6,096 nucleotides of DNA from Bordetella parapertussis (lineage in GTDB: Bacteria; Pseudomonadota; Gammaproteobacteria; Burkholderiales; Burkholderiaceae_B): NCBI GenBank assembly GCA_945868195.1, contig CAMBLP010000123.1, positions 1-6,096 of the forward strand. The letters are read 5' to 3'. Positions 1 to 5,149 of this stretch are shown piece by piece; position 1 is the stretch's first letter; the number at the start of each line of letters is the position of its first letter. A program made the position numbers and the translations under genes. Under the pieces are notes generated by a model that saw only the letters and a list, made by a program, of their open reading frames with translations, was not told where the DNA came from and made no database searches.

Positions 1-1226
1 CTGCTCGGCATCCGGTGCGCGCCTTGATCCTGACACCGACGCGTGAGCTCGCTGACCAGGTGTATGAGAGCGTCAAACGTTATGGTTTCAAGACACCTTT
101 GCGCTCGACGGTGGTGTTTGGCGGCGTGGATATCGGTCCTCAAAAGGAAGCCTTGCGCAATGGCTGTGAGGTCTTGATCGCCACACCTGGACGCTTGCTT
201 GATCACGTCGAGCAGCGCACCGTCAATCTAAGCCAAGTCGGTATTTTGGTGCTGGACGAGGCTGACCGCATGCTGGATATGGGCTTTTTGCCCGATCTCG
301 ATCGCATCATGCGACTGCTGCCCGCTCAGCGTCAGACATTGCTTTTTTCAGCGACCTTCAGCAATGAAATCCGCAAGCTTGCCCGCACCTATTTGAAAAA
401 TCCGGTTGAAATTGAAGTGGCAAAACGCAATGCCACAGCAGATACCGTGACACAGATTGCGTATGCGATGGCCGGTGAGGCCAAGCGCGCTGCAGTGGTT
501 CATCTTGTTAAATCGCGTGGACTCAAGCAAGTCATCGTATTTTCCAACACCAAAATCGGTACGAGTCGTCTGGCTCGTCTTTTAGAGCTCGATGGGGTGC
601 GTGCCGAGTCGATTCATGGTGATAAATCCCAAGCGGATCGCATGAAGGCGCTCGAGGCCTTCAAAGCGGGCGAGCTCGAAGTCCTTGTGGCCACGGATGT
701 CGCCGCGCGAGGCCTCGATGTTGCTGGCGTGCCTTGTGTGATTAATTACGACTTACCCCACAGCGCCGAAGATTACGTGCACCGCATTGGCCGGACCGGT
801 CGTGCGGGCGCAAGCGGCGAGGCGATTTCGTTTTTCTCTCCCTCCGAAGAAAAATATTTAATTGATATTGAAAAACTCATCAAGGCACCTGTTACGCGCG
901 CCGTGTTACAGATTCCTGGTGAGTTGCTTGTTCGTGCACCCTTGCGCGAAGATGCGCGTCCCGCTCGTTCGGCACGGTCAGGTGAACGAGGTGGCGAGCG
1001 CGGTGGTAGTGGTGGTAGTGGTGGAGCGAACGCTCGACCCAGTCGCTACAGCGCACCTGTCAAGCCTATTGATGAGTTTTTCCTCAAGCCTTATGAACCT
1101 TCTGCCTCTGCGGTAGCTGCCGCGGCGCAGGCGCCTGCCTCGACAGGCAAAAAACCTGTGACGCAGACAAAAAGGGTGGTCGGCTTGTTGCTCGGTGGCG
1201 CACAAAAAAAACCAGAGGCTAACTAG
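1..1226 (+). CDS. rhlE: DEAD-box ATP-dependent RNA helicase RhlE, 5'-truncated by window edge
   Basis: This is an ATP-dependent RNA-unwinding enzyme of the DEAD-box family, acting in the cytoplasm on structured RNA, with roles in ribosome assembly and RNA decay. The frame is open to the left edge (codons from base 3 read ARHPV), so the N-terminus with the Q motif and Walker A motif lies outside. Numbering residues from the GTG at 15, the visible motifs are PTRELA (8-13), GG (36-37), TPGR (57-60), DEAD (81-84), SAT (112-114), VIVFSNTK in the second RecA-like domain (173-180), ATDVAARGLD (226-235) and HRIGRTGR (256-263). A low-complexity tail follows: Arg/Gly/Ser-rich at about 313-345, then DEFFLKPYEP and a terminal LLLGG stretch, as in Burkholderiales RhlE proteins. 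The GTG at 15 is internal and is not the start. The family is certain; assignment to RhlE rather than a sister DEAD-box paralogue is likely. Confidence 0.9.
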   Translation, partial: ARHPVRALILTPTRELADQVYESVKRYGFKTPLRSTVVFGGVDIGPQKEALRNGCEVLIATPGRLLDHVEQRTVNLSQVGILVLDEADRMLDMGFLPDLDRIMRLLPAQRQTLLFSATFSNEIRKLARTYLKNPVEIEVAKRNATADTVTQIAYAMAGEAKRAAVVHLVKSRGLKQVIVFSNTKIGTSRLARLLELDGVRAESIHGDKSQADRMKALEAFKAGELEVLVATDVAARGLDVAGVPCVINYDLPHSAEDYVHRIGRTGRAGASGEAISFFSPSEEKYLIDIEKLIKAPVTRAVLQIPGELLVRAPLREDARPARSARSGERGGERGGSGGSGGANARPSRYSAPVKPIDEFFLKPYEPSASAVAAAAQAPASTGKKPVTQTKRVVGLLLGGAQKKPEAN

Positions 1227-1243
1227 AACCTGACGTCACATCC

Positions 1244-1262
1244 GCGCACTAACGCAGTGCGC
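1244..1262 (+). terminator. possible weak terminator hairpin after rhlE
   Basis: GCGCACT and AGTGCGC form a perfect 7-bp stem around the 5-base loop AACGC, 18 bases after the rhlE stop, followed by CCTTTG. The T run is only three bases, so termination would be weak. The hairpin also covers the last codons and stop of the convergent thioredoxin gene. On that strand no T run follows it. Confidence 0.3.
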
Positions 1263-1635
1263 CTTTGAGCAGCGTCAAGAGCGTTTCGGGCAAATCTGTT
1301 GATTGAGGTTTTCCGGGCGCGCGCATGGCGGTGATCAAGCGATCCAGATGTTCAATGTGCGGCAAAATCGTACCCATGAAACGCACTTCAGTCTTATCAA
1401 CGATGGCGACAGTGGGAAAGTTTTCAACATCTTCGTCGCCTAAAAGTTCAGGGTGCTCCTCGATATCCACCCATATAAAGCATGCGTCGGGATATTGCGC
1501 TGACAAACTCTCGAACTTGGGTTGGTATTCTTTGCACGTGTCGCACCATGCCGCACAAAAACACATCACCAGCGTGATATCGCCGCAGGCGAGTCGTTGG
1601 TTGAGTGCGGGGGTGTCAGGAAAAAAGCAAGTCAT
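1249..1635 (-). CDS. small thioredoxin-fold protein with WCDTC active site
   Basis: The protein is a single thioredoxin-like domain of 128 residues, probably a cytoplasmic thiol-disulfide oxidoreductase. There is no signal peptide or membrane segment. The CxxC site is WCDTC (residues 30-34), differing from the WCGPC of classical thioredoxin, and the cis-proline loop is NFPTV (72-76, Pro74). The predicted strand before the active site reads LVMCFCAAW. Where E. coli thioredoxin has the buried Asp26 and Trp28, this protein has Cys25 and Cys27. A C-terminal extension of about 20 residues (PGKPQSTDLPETLL...) follows the fold. The ATG at 1635 is preferred over an in-frame TTG at 1650. Neither has a clear Shine-Dalgarno, but the promoter just upstream predicts a transcript starting near 1655, which leaves almost no leader for the TTG. 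The gene converges on rhlE with a 22-bp gap. Its substrate cannot be told from sequence. Confidence 0.85.
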   Translation of the reverse strand: MTCFFPDTPALNQRLACGDITLVMCFCAAWCDTCKEYQPKFESLSAQYPDACFIWVDIEEHPELLGDEDVENFPTVAIVDKTEVRFMGTILPHIEHLDRLITAMRAPGKPQSTDLPETLLTLLKGALR

Positions 1636-1661
1636 GTCGGCACAAGGCAAAATGATTGTCT

Positions 1662-1689
1662 ATGATAGCCGGTATTCGTCAGCTTTCAA
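1662..1689 (-). promoter_or_regulatory. sigma70-type promoter of the thioredoxin-like gene
   Basis: Read on the minus strand, TTGAAA (1689-1684) and TATCAT (1667-1662) are separated by 16 bp, which fits a housekeeping promoter. Transcription would begin near 1655, about 20 nt before the ATG at 1635. The -35 box overlaps a 10-bp perfect palindrome TTCAATTGAA (1685-1694). It lies in the region shared with the divergent EI24 gene, for which I could not find a convincing -10. Confidence 0.5.
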
Positions 1690-1728
1690 TTGAACGTATT
1701 GATTGAACGCACCTCAGCCTTTTAGTGG

Positions 1729-2544
1729 ATGCACGCTATGCAGCAGGATTCAGTTTCTCAGACCCCAAACCAGTGCAAAATCTCCACCGGTTTGACGGGT
1801 GTGGGTCCGGCATTTTGGCGGGCTATCCTGTCGCAGTTCCATCCGCGGATGTTATTCGCGCTTTTGATGCCGTTTTTGATCATGCTCATCGGGGCGATTT
1901 TGTTGCTCGTGTTGGCGCTTGGTCCGTTGACGGACTGGCTCAATCAACAGCTGAGTCAGTCAACGATGCTCATCGCGACCAATGAGTGGATGGTGTCGGT
2001 GGGTTTGTTTTCGCTCTCCGCGATCAAGGCTTGGCTCGTGCCGTTTGCCGTGGCGATCGTGCTCCTGCCGATCTCAGGTATTTTGGGTTTGACCGTCGCG
2101 GCAATCTTTGTCATGCCGATGGTGGTCAAGCACGTTTCGCATCAACACTTTCCAAGCCTTGCGTTACAGGGACAAAATACGCTGGTCGTGAGCGTTTGGA
2201 ATGCCGTCTGGGTCAGCGTGGTCTTTGTCTTGGGTTGGGTGTTGACTTTGCCCTTTTGGTTGTTTCCGCCGCTTGGTTTATTGGTGTCGCTCCTTTGGTG
2301 GACATTTGCCTTTTCTCGCATCATGCGGATCGATGCAATCGTAGAACACGCAACGTCGCAAGAACGTTTGCTCCTCATCAAGCGCCAAAGCACAGGCTTT
2401 TGGACTATTGGCATGGTGTGCGCTCTGATGAATTTGATTCCACCCGCATGGATTTTCTTGCCCGTCTTTTCTGGTTTGGTTTATACCTATTACGGCTTGG
2501 ATGCCTTGCAGCGCTTGCGCTCAGACAAAACCCTCGATATTTAA
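1729..2544 (+). CDS. EI24 domain-containing polytopic inner-membrane protein (CysZ-like)
   Basis: This is an integral membrane protein of 271 residues. A hydrophilic N-terminus of about 28 residues leads into GPAFWRAILSQFHPRMLFALLMPFLI, typical of the EI24 family (Pfam EI24, related to the CysZ sulfate permease). Hydrophobic stretches lie at about residues 41-65, 101-131, 155-174, 177-195 and 223-254, giving five or six membrane spans. The tail is short and charged (QRLRSDKTLDI). An in-frame TAG at 1723-1725 lies two codons before the first ATG, so the start is either 1729 or the ATG at 1738, and neither has a good Shine-Dalgarno. The gene is divergent from the thioredoxin-like gene and 86 bp upstream of the CinA-like gene. 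As I recall, this pair is also adjacent in other Burkholderiales. Sulfate transport must not be assumed: no cys gene is nearby, and most EI24 proteins are uncharacterised. The family call is fairly secure; the function is unknown. Confidence 0.8.
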   Translation: MHAMQQDSVSQTPNQCKISTGLTGVGPAFWRAILSQFHPRMLFALLMPFLIMLIGAILLLVLALGPLTDWLNQQLSQSTMLIATNEWMVSVGLFSLSAIKAWLVPFAVAIVLLPISGILGLTVAAIFVMPMVVKHVSHQHFPSLALQGQNTLVVSVWNAVWVSVVFVLGWVLTLPFWLFPPLGLLVSLLWWTFAFSRIMRIDAIVEHATSQERLLLIKRQSTGFWTIGMVCALMNLIPPAWIFLPVFSGLVYTYYGLDALQRLRSDKTLDI

Positions 2545-2630
2545 GCGATTAAACGCCTGTTGGTCTAAATGATCACGACATTTTGTGCTGAAATGTTGAA
2601 TTGTTTATTTGATTTTTTAATGGATTGCAC

Positions 2631-3443
2631 ATGTCAGTCTCTCAAGCCAAAGCCCGATTCGGTTTAATTGTCGTCGGCGATGAAATTTTGTCTGGACGCC
2701 GCCAAGATAAGCACTTTCCCAAAGTCGTTGAATTGCTTGCAGCGCGCGGCCTGCAACTATCCTGGGTTGAAATTCTTTCTGACGATCGCGCGGCGTTGAC
2801 GGAGGCGCTGACGCGTAGTTTCGCCGGCAAGGACATTGTGTTTTGTTGTGGCGGCATTGGCGCCACGCCCGATGACCATACGCGCCAGGCAGCCGCGGCT
2901 GCACTCGGCCGACCCTTGGCACTGCATCCGTTTGCCCAAGAGCAAATTACGCTTCGCTGTATAGAAAATGCCGCAAAAGGCCAAGGAACGGCCGATATGA
3001 CGGCGCCAGAAAATGTGCAGCGTTTGCAGATGGGTTTCTTTCCAGAGGGGTGCGAAGCCGTCGTAAATCCTTTCAATCGGATACCTGGATTTTTTATTCA
3101 AAACCATACCTTCGTACCCGGTTTCCCTGTGATGGCCTGGCCGATGCTCGAAGCGATGCTTGATACGCGTTATGCGCAGCTGCACAACAAGGAAGAGCGT
3201 ACGGAGTACTCCTTTATCGTCTACAGCATGCCCGAGTCACGCATTACCCCGGCTCTCGAAGCGCTCGAGCAAAAGTGGCCTGGGGTGCGTGCCTTTAGTT
3301 TGCCTTCTGTAGGTGATGGCGGTGGCATTCCACACATCGAACTGGGTGTCAAAGGCGAGCCTGTGGCCAGTGCTCAGGCACTTGAGTTCCTCAGAGCCGA
3401 GGCGCTTCGTCTTGGTGCTCGCTTCGAACCACCGGCGCAGTGA
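2631..3443 (+). CDS. CinA N-terminal / molybdopterin-binding-fold protein, stand-alone
   Basis: The protein has 270 residues and the MoCF-biosynthesis (MoaB/MogA-like) fold found at the N-terminus of CinA. Such proteins are usually labelled competence/damage-inducible protein A or molybdopterin-binding protein. Visible signatures are GLIVVGDEILSGR (11-23), GGIGATPDD (74-82, the phosphate-binding GGxGxTxDD type), APENVQRLQMGFFPEG (125-140) and the VPGFPVMAWPML segment (162-172) that matches the LPGVPxEM loop. The C-terminal nicotinamide-nucleotide amidase domain of full-length CinA (total about 400 residues) is absent. In CinA the N-terminal domain is linked to ADP-ribose pyrophosphatase activity in NAD salvage; whether this short form has it is unknown. 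The ATG at 2631 is chosen over an in-frame TTG at 2625, with a weak TGGA about 6 bases upstream. A role in molybdenum cofactor synthesis is possible but not supported by neighbours. Confidence 0.85.
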   Translation: MSVSQAKARFGLIVVGDEILSGRRQDKHFPKVVELLAARGLQLSWVEILSDDRAALTEALTRSFAGKDIVFCCGGIGATPDDHTRQAAAAALGRPLALHPFAQEQITLRCIENAAKGQGTADMTAPENVQRLQMGFFPEGCEAVVNPFNRIPGFFIQNHTFVPGFPVMAWPMLEAMLDTRYAQLHNKEERTEYSFIVYSMPESRITPALEALEQKWPGVRAFSLPSVGDGGGIPHIELGVKGEPVASAQALEFLRAEALRLGARFEPPAQ

Positions 3444-3460
3444 TTTTTCACAATATGGGA

Positions 3461-3466
3461 TAAAAT
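3461..3466 (+). promoter_or_regulatory. possible -10 box of the IclR gene
   Basis: TAAAAT lies 34 bases before the chosen start codon, inside an AT-rich stretch between the CinA-like gene and the regulator. No convincing -35 hexamer sits 16-18 bp upstream, so this is a weak call. A start near 3473 would be expected. Confidence 0.3.
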
Positions 3467-3473
3467 ATTTCTG

Positions 3474-3484
3474 TTGCATCGCAA
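3474..3484 (+). promoter_or_regulatory. operator-like palindrome TTGC-ATC-GCAA before the IclR gene
   Basis: A perfect 4+4 inverted repeat with a 3-base spacer lies just downstream of the putative transcription start and just before the ribosome-binding site of the IclR gene. That is where an autorepressor would bind. It shares the TGC-N3-GCA core with two sites at the phasin promoter (4373-4381 and 4430-4438). Function is inferred from position and symmetry only. Confidence 0.35.
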
Positions 3485-3485
3485 T

Positions 3486-3491
3486 AGAGAG
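3486..3491 (+). promoter_or_regulatory. ribosome-binding site deciding the IclR start
   Basis: AGAGAG, a purine-rich Shine-Dalgarno-like run, lies 8 bases before the ATG at 3500. It overlaps the alternative in-frame GTG at 3491, which makes that upstream start unlikely. Confidence 0.5.
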
Positions 3492-3499
3492 TGCGTTCC

Positions 3500-4354
3500 A
3501 TGAATTCCTCACGTTCCACACGACCGCAATTGTCTTCACTGCAGGCGTCTTTAGCTCAGCCTTCCGTGGCGCCCGCCCAAGCCAATGGCGGCTTGGGAAT
3601 GGCGATTCAGGTGCTCGAGCGCGCGACAGCGCTGCTGGATGCCTTGGCGGCACAACCCGATCCCGTGGCCCTCAAGGACTTGTCCAAGGCGACGGGACTT
3701 CATGCATCGACTGCGCATCGAATTTTGAATGATCTCGTGCTCGGGCGCTATGTTGACCGCGTTGACAGTGGTTTGTATCAACTCGGCATGCGGTTGCTCG
3801 AACTGGGTTCACTAGTCAAAGGCCGGCTCAACGTGCGTGAAGCCGCGATCGATGCGATGCACGCCCTTCATACCTTGACCGGTCAAACAGTGAATCTATC
3901 GGTCCAGCAGAGTGATGAAATTGTTTATATTGATCGTGCTTGGAGCGAACGCTCGGGTATGCAGGTTGTGCGTGCGATCGGTGGGCGGGCGCCCCTACAT
4001 CTGACCTCCACAGGCAAACTGTTTCTTTCCGCCGTCGATACCCGGCAAGTTCGCGCATACGCAGCGCGCACGCATTTGGCGGGAAGTACGGCCAATAGCA
4101 TCACCGTTCTCGAGGCGCTAGAACGTGAGTTATCACTGGTACGACAGCATGGTTACGCCCGTGATAACGAGGAACTCGAGCTTGGAGTTCGATGTATCGC
4201 GGCCGGGATTTATGACGACACAGGCAAACTCGTGGCTGGTTTATCCATTTCAGCACCCTCTGGTCGCCTTGAGGATGCTTGGATACCGCAACTTGTCGCG
4301 ACTGCAGGCAAAATTTCCGAAGCACTGGGCTACGATGCGAGCCTTGCGACCTGA
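3500..4354 (+). CDS. IclR-family transcriptional regulator
   Basis: This is a DNA-binding regulator of 284 residues. A low-complexity Ser/Gln/Ala-rich N-terminus (1-33) precedes the winged helix-turn-helix. MAIQVLERATALLDAL (34-49) is the first helix, and ALKDLSKATGLHASTAHRIL (57-76) contains the HTH and recognition helix. A linker helix near 97-125 leads to the IclR effector-binding domain, with the conserved GGRAPLHLTSTGK (161-173), HGYARDNEELELGVRCIAA (217-235) and a terminal GLSISAPSGRL segment (247-257). IclR proteins act as dimers or tetramers that sense small carboxylates or aromatic intermediates; the ligand here cannot be inferred. An ATG at 3599, at the beginning of the conserved domain, is an alternative start. 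The gene lies directly upstream of phaP in the same direction. That makes control of phaP, or of PHA precursor supply, conceivable but unproven. I saw no clear terminator after it. Confidence 0.92.
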   Translation: MNSSRSTRPQLSSLQASLAQPSVAPAQANGGLGMAIQVLERATALLDALAAQPDPVALKDLSKATGLHASTAHRILNDLVLGRYVDRVDSGLYQLGMRLLELGSLVKGRLNVREAAIDAMHALHTLTGQTVNLSVQQSDEIVYIDRAWSERSGMQVVRAIGGRAPLHLTSTGKLFLSAVDTRQVRAYAARTHLAGSTANSITVLEALERELSLVRQHGYARDNEELELGVRCIAAGIYDDTGKLVAGLSISAPSGRLEDAWIPQLVATAGKISEALGYDASLAT

Positions 4355-4364
4355 GTTGTGTGGT

Positions 4365-4389
4365 TTTTTTGGTGCAACGCAACAAAAAA
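4365..4389 (+). promoter_or_regulatory. 25-bp near-perfect palindrome, candidate operator upstream of phaP
   Basis: Left arm TTTTTTGGTGC (4365-4375) and right arm GCAACAAAAAA (4379-4389) are inverted repeats matching at 10 of 11 positions around the spacer AAC. The palindrome ends four bases before the phaP -35 box and begins 10 bases after the IclR stop. It is followed by A residues and not T residues, so it is a poor terminator for the IclR gene and reads better as a regulator-binding site. Its core GTGCAACGCAACA recurs in diverged form at 4429-4441. TGC-rich inverted repeats of this kind (CTGC-N3-GCAG in Paracoccus) are known targets of the PHA-sensing repressor PhaR at phasin promoters. 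Which protein binds here is inference. Confidence 0.55.
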
Positions 4390-4392
4390 GTG

Positions 4393-4420
4393 TTGACACT
4401 CGGGTTTTGGGGTCTACAAT
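4393..4420 (+). promoter_or_regulatory. strong sigma70 promoter of phaP
   Basis: TTGACA (4393-4398), a perfect -35 consensus, is separated by 16 bp from TACAAT (4415-4420), a five-of-six -10 match. Transcription should begin near 4427, giving a leader of about 108 nt before phaP. The -35 also lies inside a short inverted repeat AGTGT-TG-ACACT (4389-4400). A strong promoter suits an abundant granule-coating protein. Confidence 0.75.
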
Positions 4421-4428
4421 AAGGTCTT

Positions 4429-4441
4429 GTGCAGTGCAGCA
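4429..4441 (+). promoter_or_regulatory. second operator-like element at the phaP transcription start
   Basis: GTGCAGTGCAGCA matches the element at 4372-4384 (GTGCAACGCAACA) at 10 of 13 positions and keeps the TGC-N3-GCA core (4430-4438). The two copies start 57 bp apart. They flank the promoter, one just upstream of the -35 and one at about +2 to +14, an arrangement typical of repression. Confidence 0.45.
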
Positions 4442-4495
4442 AAGGATTTGTAGCAACATCTACGATGCTCTGCAGCCTACAACGTAGCAATTGAT

Positions 4496-4512
4496 GGAGC
4501 AACTTGTGCTCC
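4496..4512 (+). other. leader hairpin upstream of the phaP ribosome-binding site
   Basis: GGAGCA (4496-4501) and TGCTCC (4507-4512) form a perfect 6-bp stem with loop ACTTG, ending 11 bases before the Shine-Dalgarno. The CTCC in the 3' arm (4509-4512) could instead pair with GGAG of the Shine-Dalgarno (4525-4528). The stem therefore may influence translation or mRNA stability. No known riboswitch or thermometer family is recognised. Confidence 0.4.
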
Positions 4513-4523
4513 CCCAACCTTTC

Positions 4524-4529
4524 AGGAGA
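4524..4529 (+). promoter_or_regulatory. Shine-Dalgarno of phaP
   Basis: AGGAGA lies 5 bases before the ATG at 4535. It is the clearest ribosome-binding site in the window and fixes the phasin start. Confidence 0.8.
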
Positions 4530-4534
4530 ACACG

Positions 4535-5110
4535 ATGTCCGCAATTCCTCAGCAAGTTTTAAACAGCCAGAAAGCCGCGATCGAAGCGATGGTTTCCATT
4601 CAGGGTTCAGTATTTGGCGGCTTTGAAAAGCTCGTCGACTTAAACCTCAAAGCCATCAAAGCCACTCTCGATGAAGTGTCGGTTAAATCACAACAAGTCG
4701 CCGGCGTCAAAGACGCTCAAGAAGCCGTCGCGATGACCTCGAGCTTGGTTCAACCCAACGCAGAAAAAGCAATGGCTTACGGCAAGCATGTGTATGACAT
4801 CGTCTCATCCGTTCAGGCTGACTTAACCAAGCTTGGCGAAGCGCACCTTGCCGAAGGCAAAAAGCATATGCACGATGCGATTGACCAACTGACACAACAT
4901 GCACCTGCAGGTTCTGAAAGCGCCGTTGCCATGCTCAAAAGCGGTTTGGCTCAAGCCAACTCGGCCTTTGATTCAATGACCAAAGCCGCCAAGCAGGCTG
5001 CCGAAGTCGCTGAAAAGAACCTGGCTGCCGCAACAAGCGCCTCCATGAAAGCGGCTGGCGAGGCTGTCGAAGTCGCCAAGTCTGCAACTCGTGGTCGTCG
5101 CGCTGCCTAA
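4535..5110 (+). CDS. phaP: phasin, PHA granule-associated protein PhaP
   Basis: Phasins are small amphiphilic proteins that coat cytoplasmic polyhydroxyalkanoate granules, limiting their coalescence and shielding the polymer surface. This one has 191 residues, normal for the betaproteobacterial phasin family (TIGR01841). It starts MSAIPQQVLNSQKAAIEAM and carries the hallmark FEKLVDLNLKAIKATLDE (30-47). The C-terminal half has PAGSESAVAMLKSGLAQANSAFD (124-146) and an Ala/Lys/Glu-rich helical stretch (about 147-183), ending in the basic tail ATRGRRAA. There is no Cys or Trp, no signal peptide and no membrane span; the whole protein is predicted to be helical. It is monocistronic, with its own strong promoter, candidate operators, a long leader and a strong terminator. 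No PHA synthase, thiolase or phaR gene is in the window, so the polymer pathway lies elsewhere. Confidence in the family is high. Confidence 0.93.
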   Translation: MSAIPQQVLNSQKAAIEAMVSIQGSVFGGFEKLVDLNLKAIKATLDEVSVKSQQVAGVKDAQEAVAMTSSLVQPNAEKAMAYGKHVYDIVSSVQADLTKLGEAHLAEGKKHMHDAIDQLTQHAPAGSESAVAMLKSGLAQANSAFDSMTKAAKQAAEVAEKNLAAATSASMKAAGEAVEVAKSATRGRRAA

Positions 5111-5124
5111 GTCTCGCTCTGTTC

Positions 5125-5149
5125 TTAGACGCTCTTGAAGAGTGTCTAA
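5125..5149 (+). repeat. 25-nt near-perfect hairpin after phaP
   Basis: TTAGACGCTCTT (5125-5136) and AAGAGTGTCTAA (5138-5149) pair over 12 positions, with one G-T wobble and a single unpaired central base G5137, so the real loop would be made by opening a few inner pairs. It lies 14 bases after the phaP stop and directly before the main terminator. It may protect the phaP mRNA 3' end or act as a first, T-poor terminator. Confidence 0.45.

Noticed and set aside
990..1026. Repetitive GGTGGTAGT tract near the end of rhlE
   Set aside because: It encodes the Gly/Ser-rich low-complexity tail common in RhlE proteins and is not an independent repeat element.
1636..1650. TTG at 1650 as the thioredoxin start (five extra residues)
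   Set aside because: It has no Shine-Dalgarno and lies only about 5 nt after the predicted transcription start. The ATG at 1635 fits the promoter better.
2502..2510. TGC-CTT-GCA, same core as the phaP operator candidates
   Set aside because: It lies inside EI24 coding sequence with no promoter nearby. With a 6-base core, one or two chance occurrences are expected in 6 kb.
1986..2552. Open frame of 188 codons, plus strand, overlapping the EI24 gene
   Set aside because: It is Cys/Arg-rich with no family character and lies in another frame of a gene with clear membrane-protein composition. The preceding frame at 1725-1985 is rejected for the same reason.
2583..2611. TTGTGC / TATTTG as a promoter for the CinA-like gene
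   Set aside because: The 17-bp spacing is acceptable, but both hexamers are poor matches in a generally AT-rich gap. Co-transcription with the EI24 gene is equally likely.
2642..3185. Minus-strand open frames of 142-144 codons opposite the CinA-like gene
   Set aside because: They are antisense to the conserved GDEILSGR and GGIGATPDD motifs, with no promoter or ribosome-binding site. They are shadows.
4364..4370. Seven-T run after the IclR gene as an intrinsic terminator
   Set aside because: No GC-rich stem precedes it. The Ts are instead the left edge of the 25-bp palindrome.
4125..4487. Open frame of 120 codons running from the IclR gene into the phaP leader
   Set aside because: It overlaps conserved IclR coding sequence in another frame, crosses the phaP promoter, and has no recognisable protein features.
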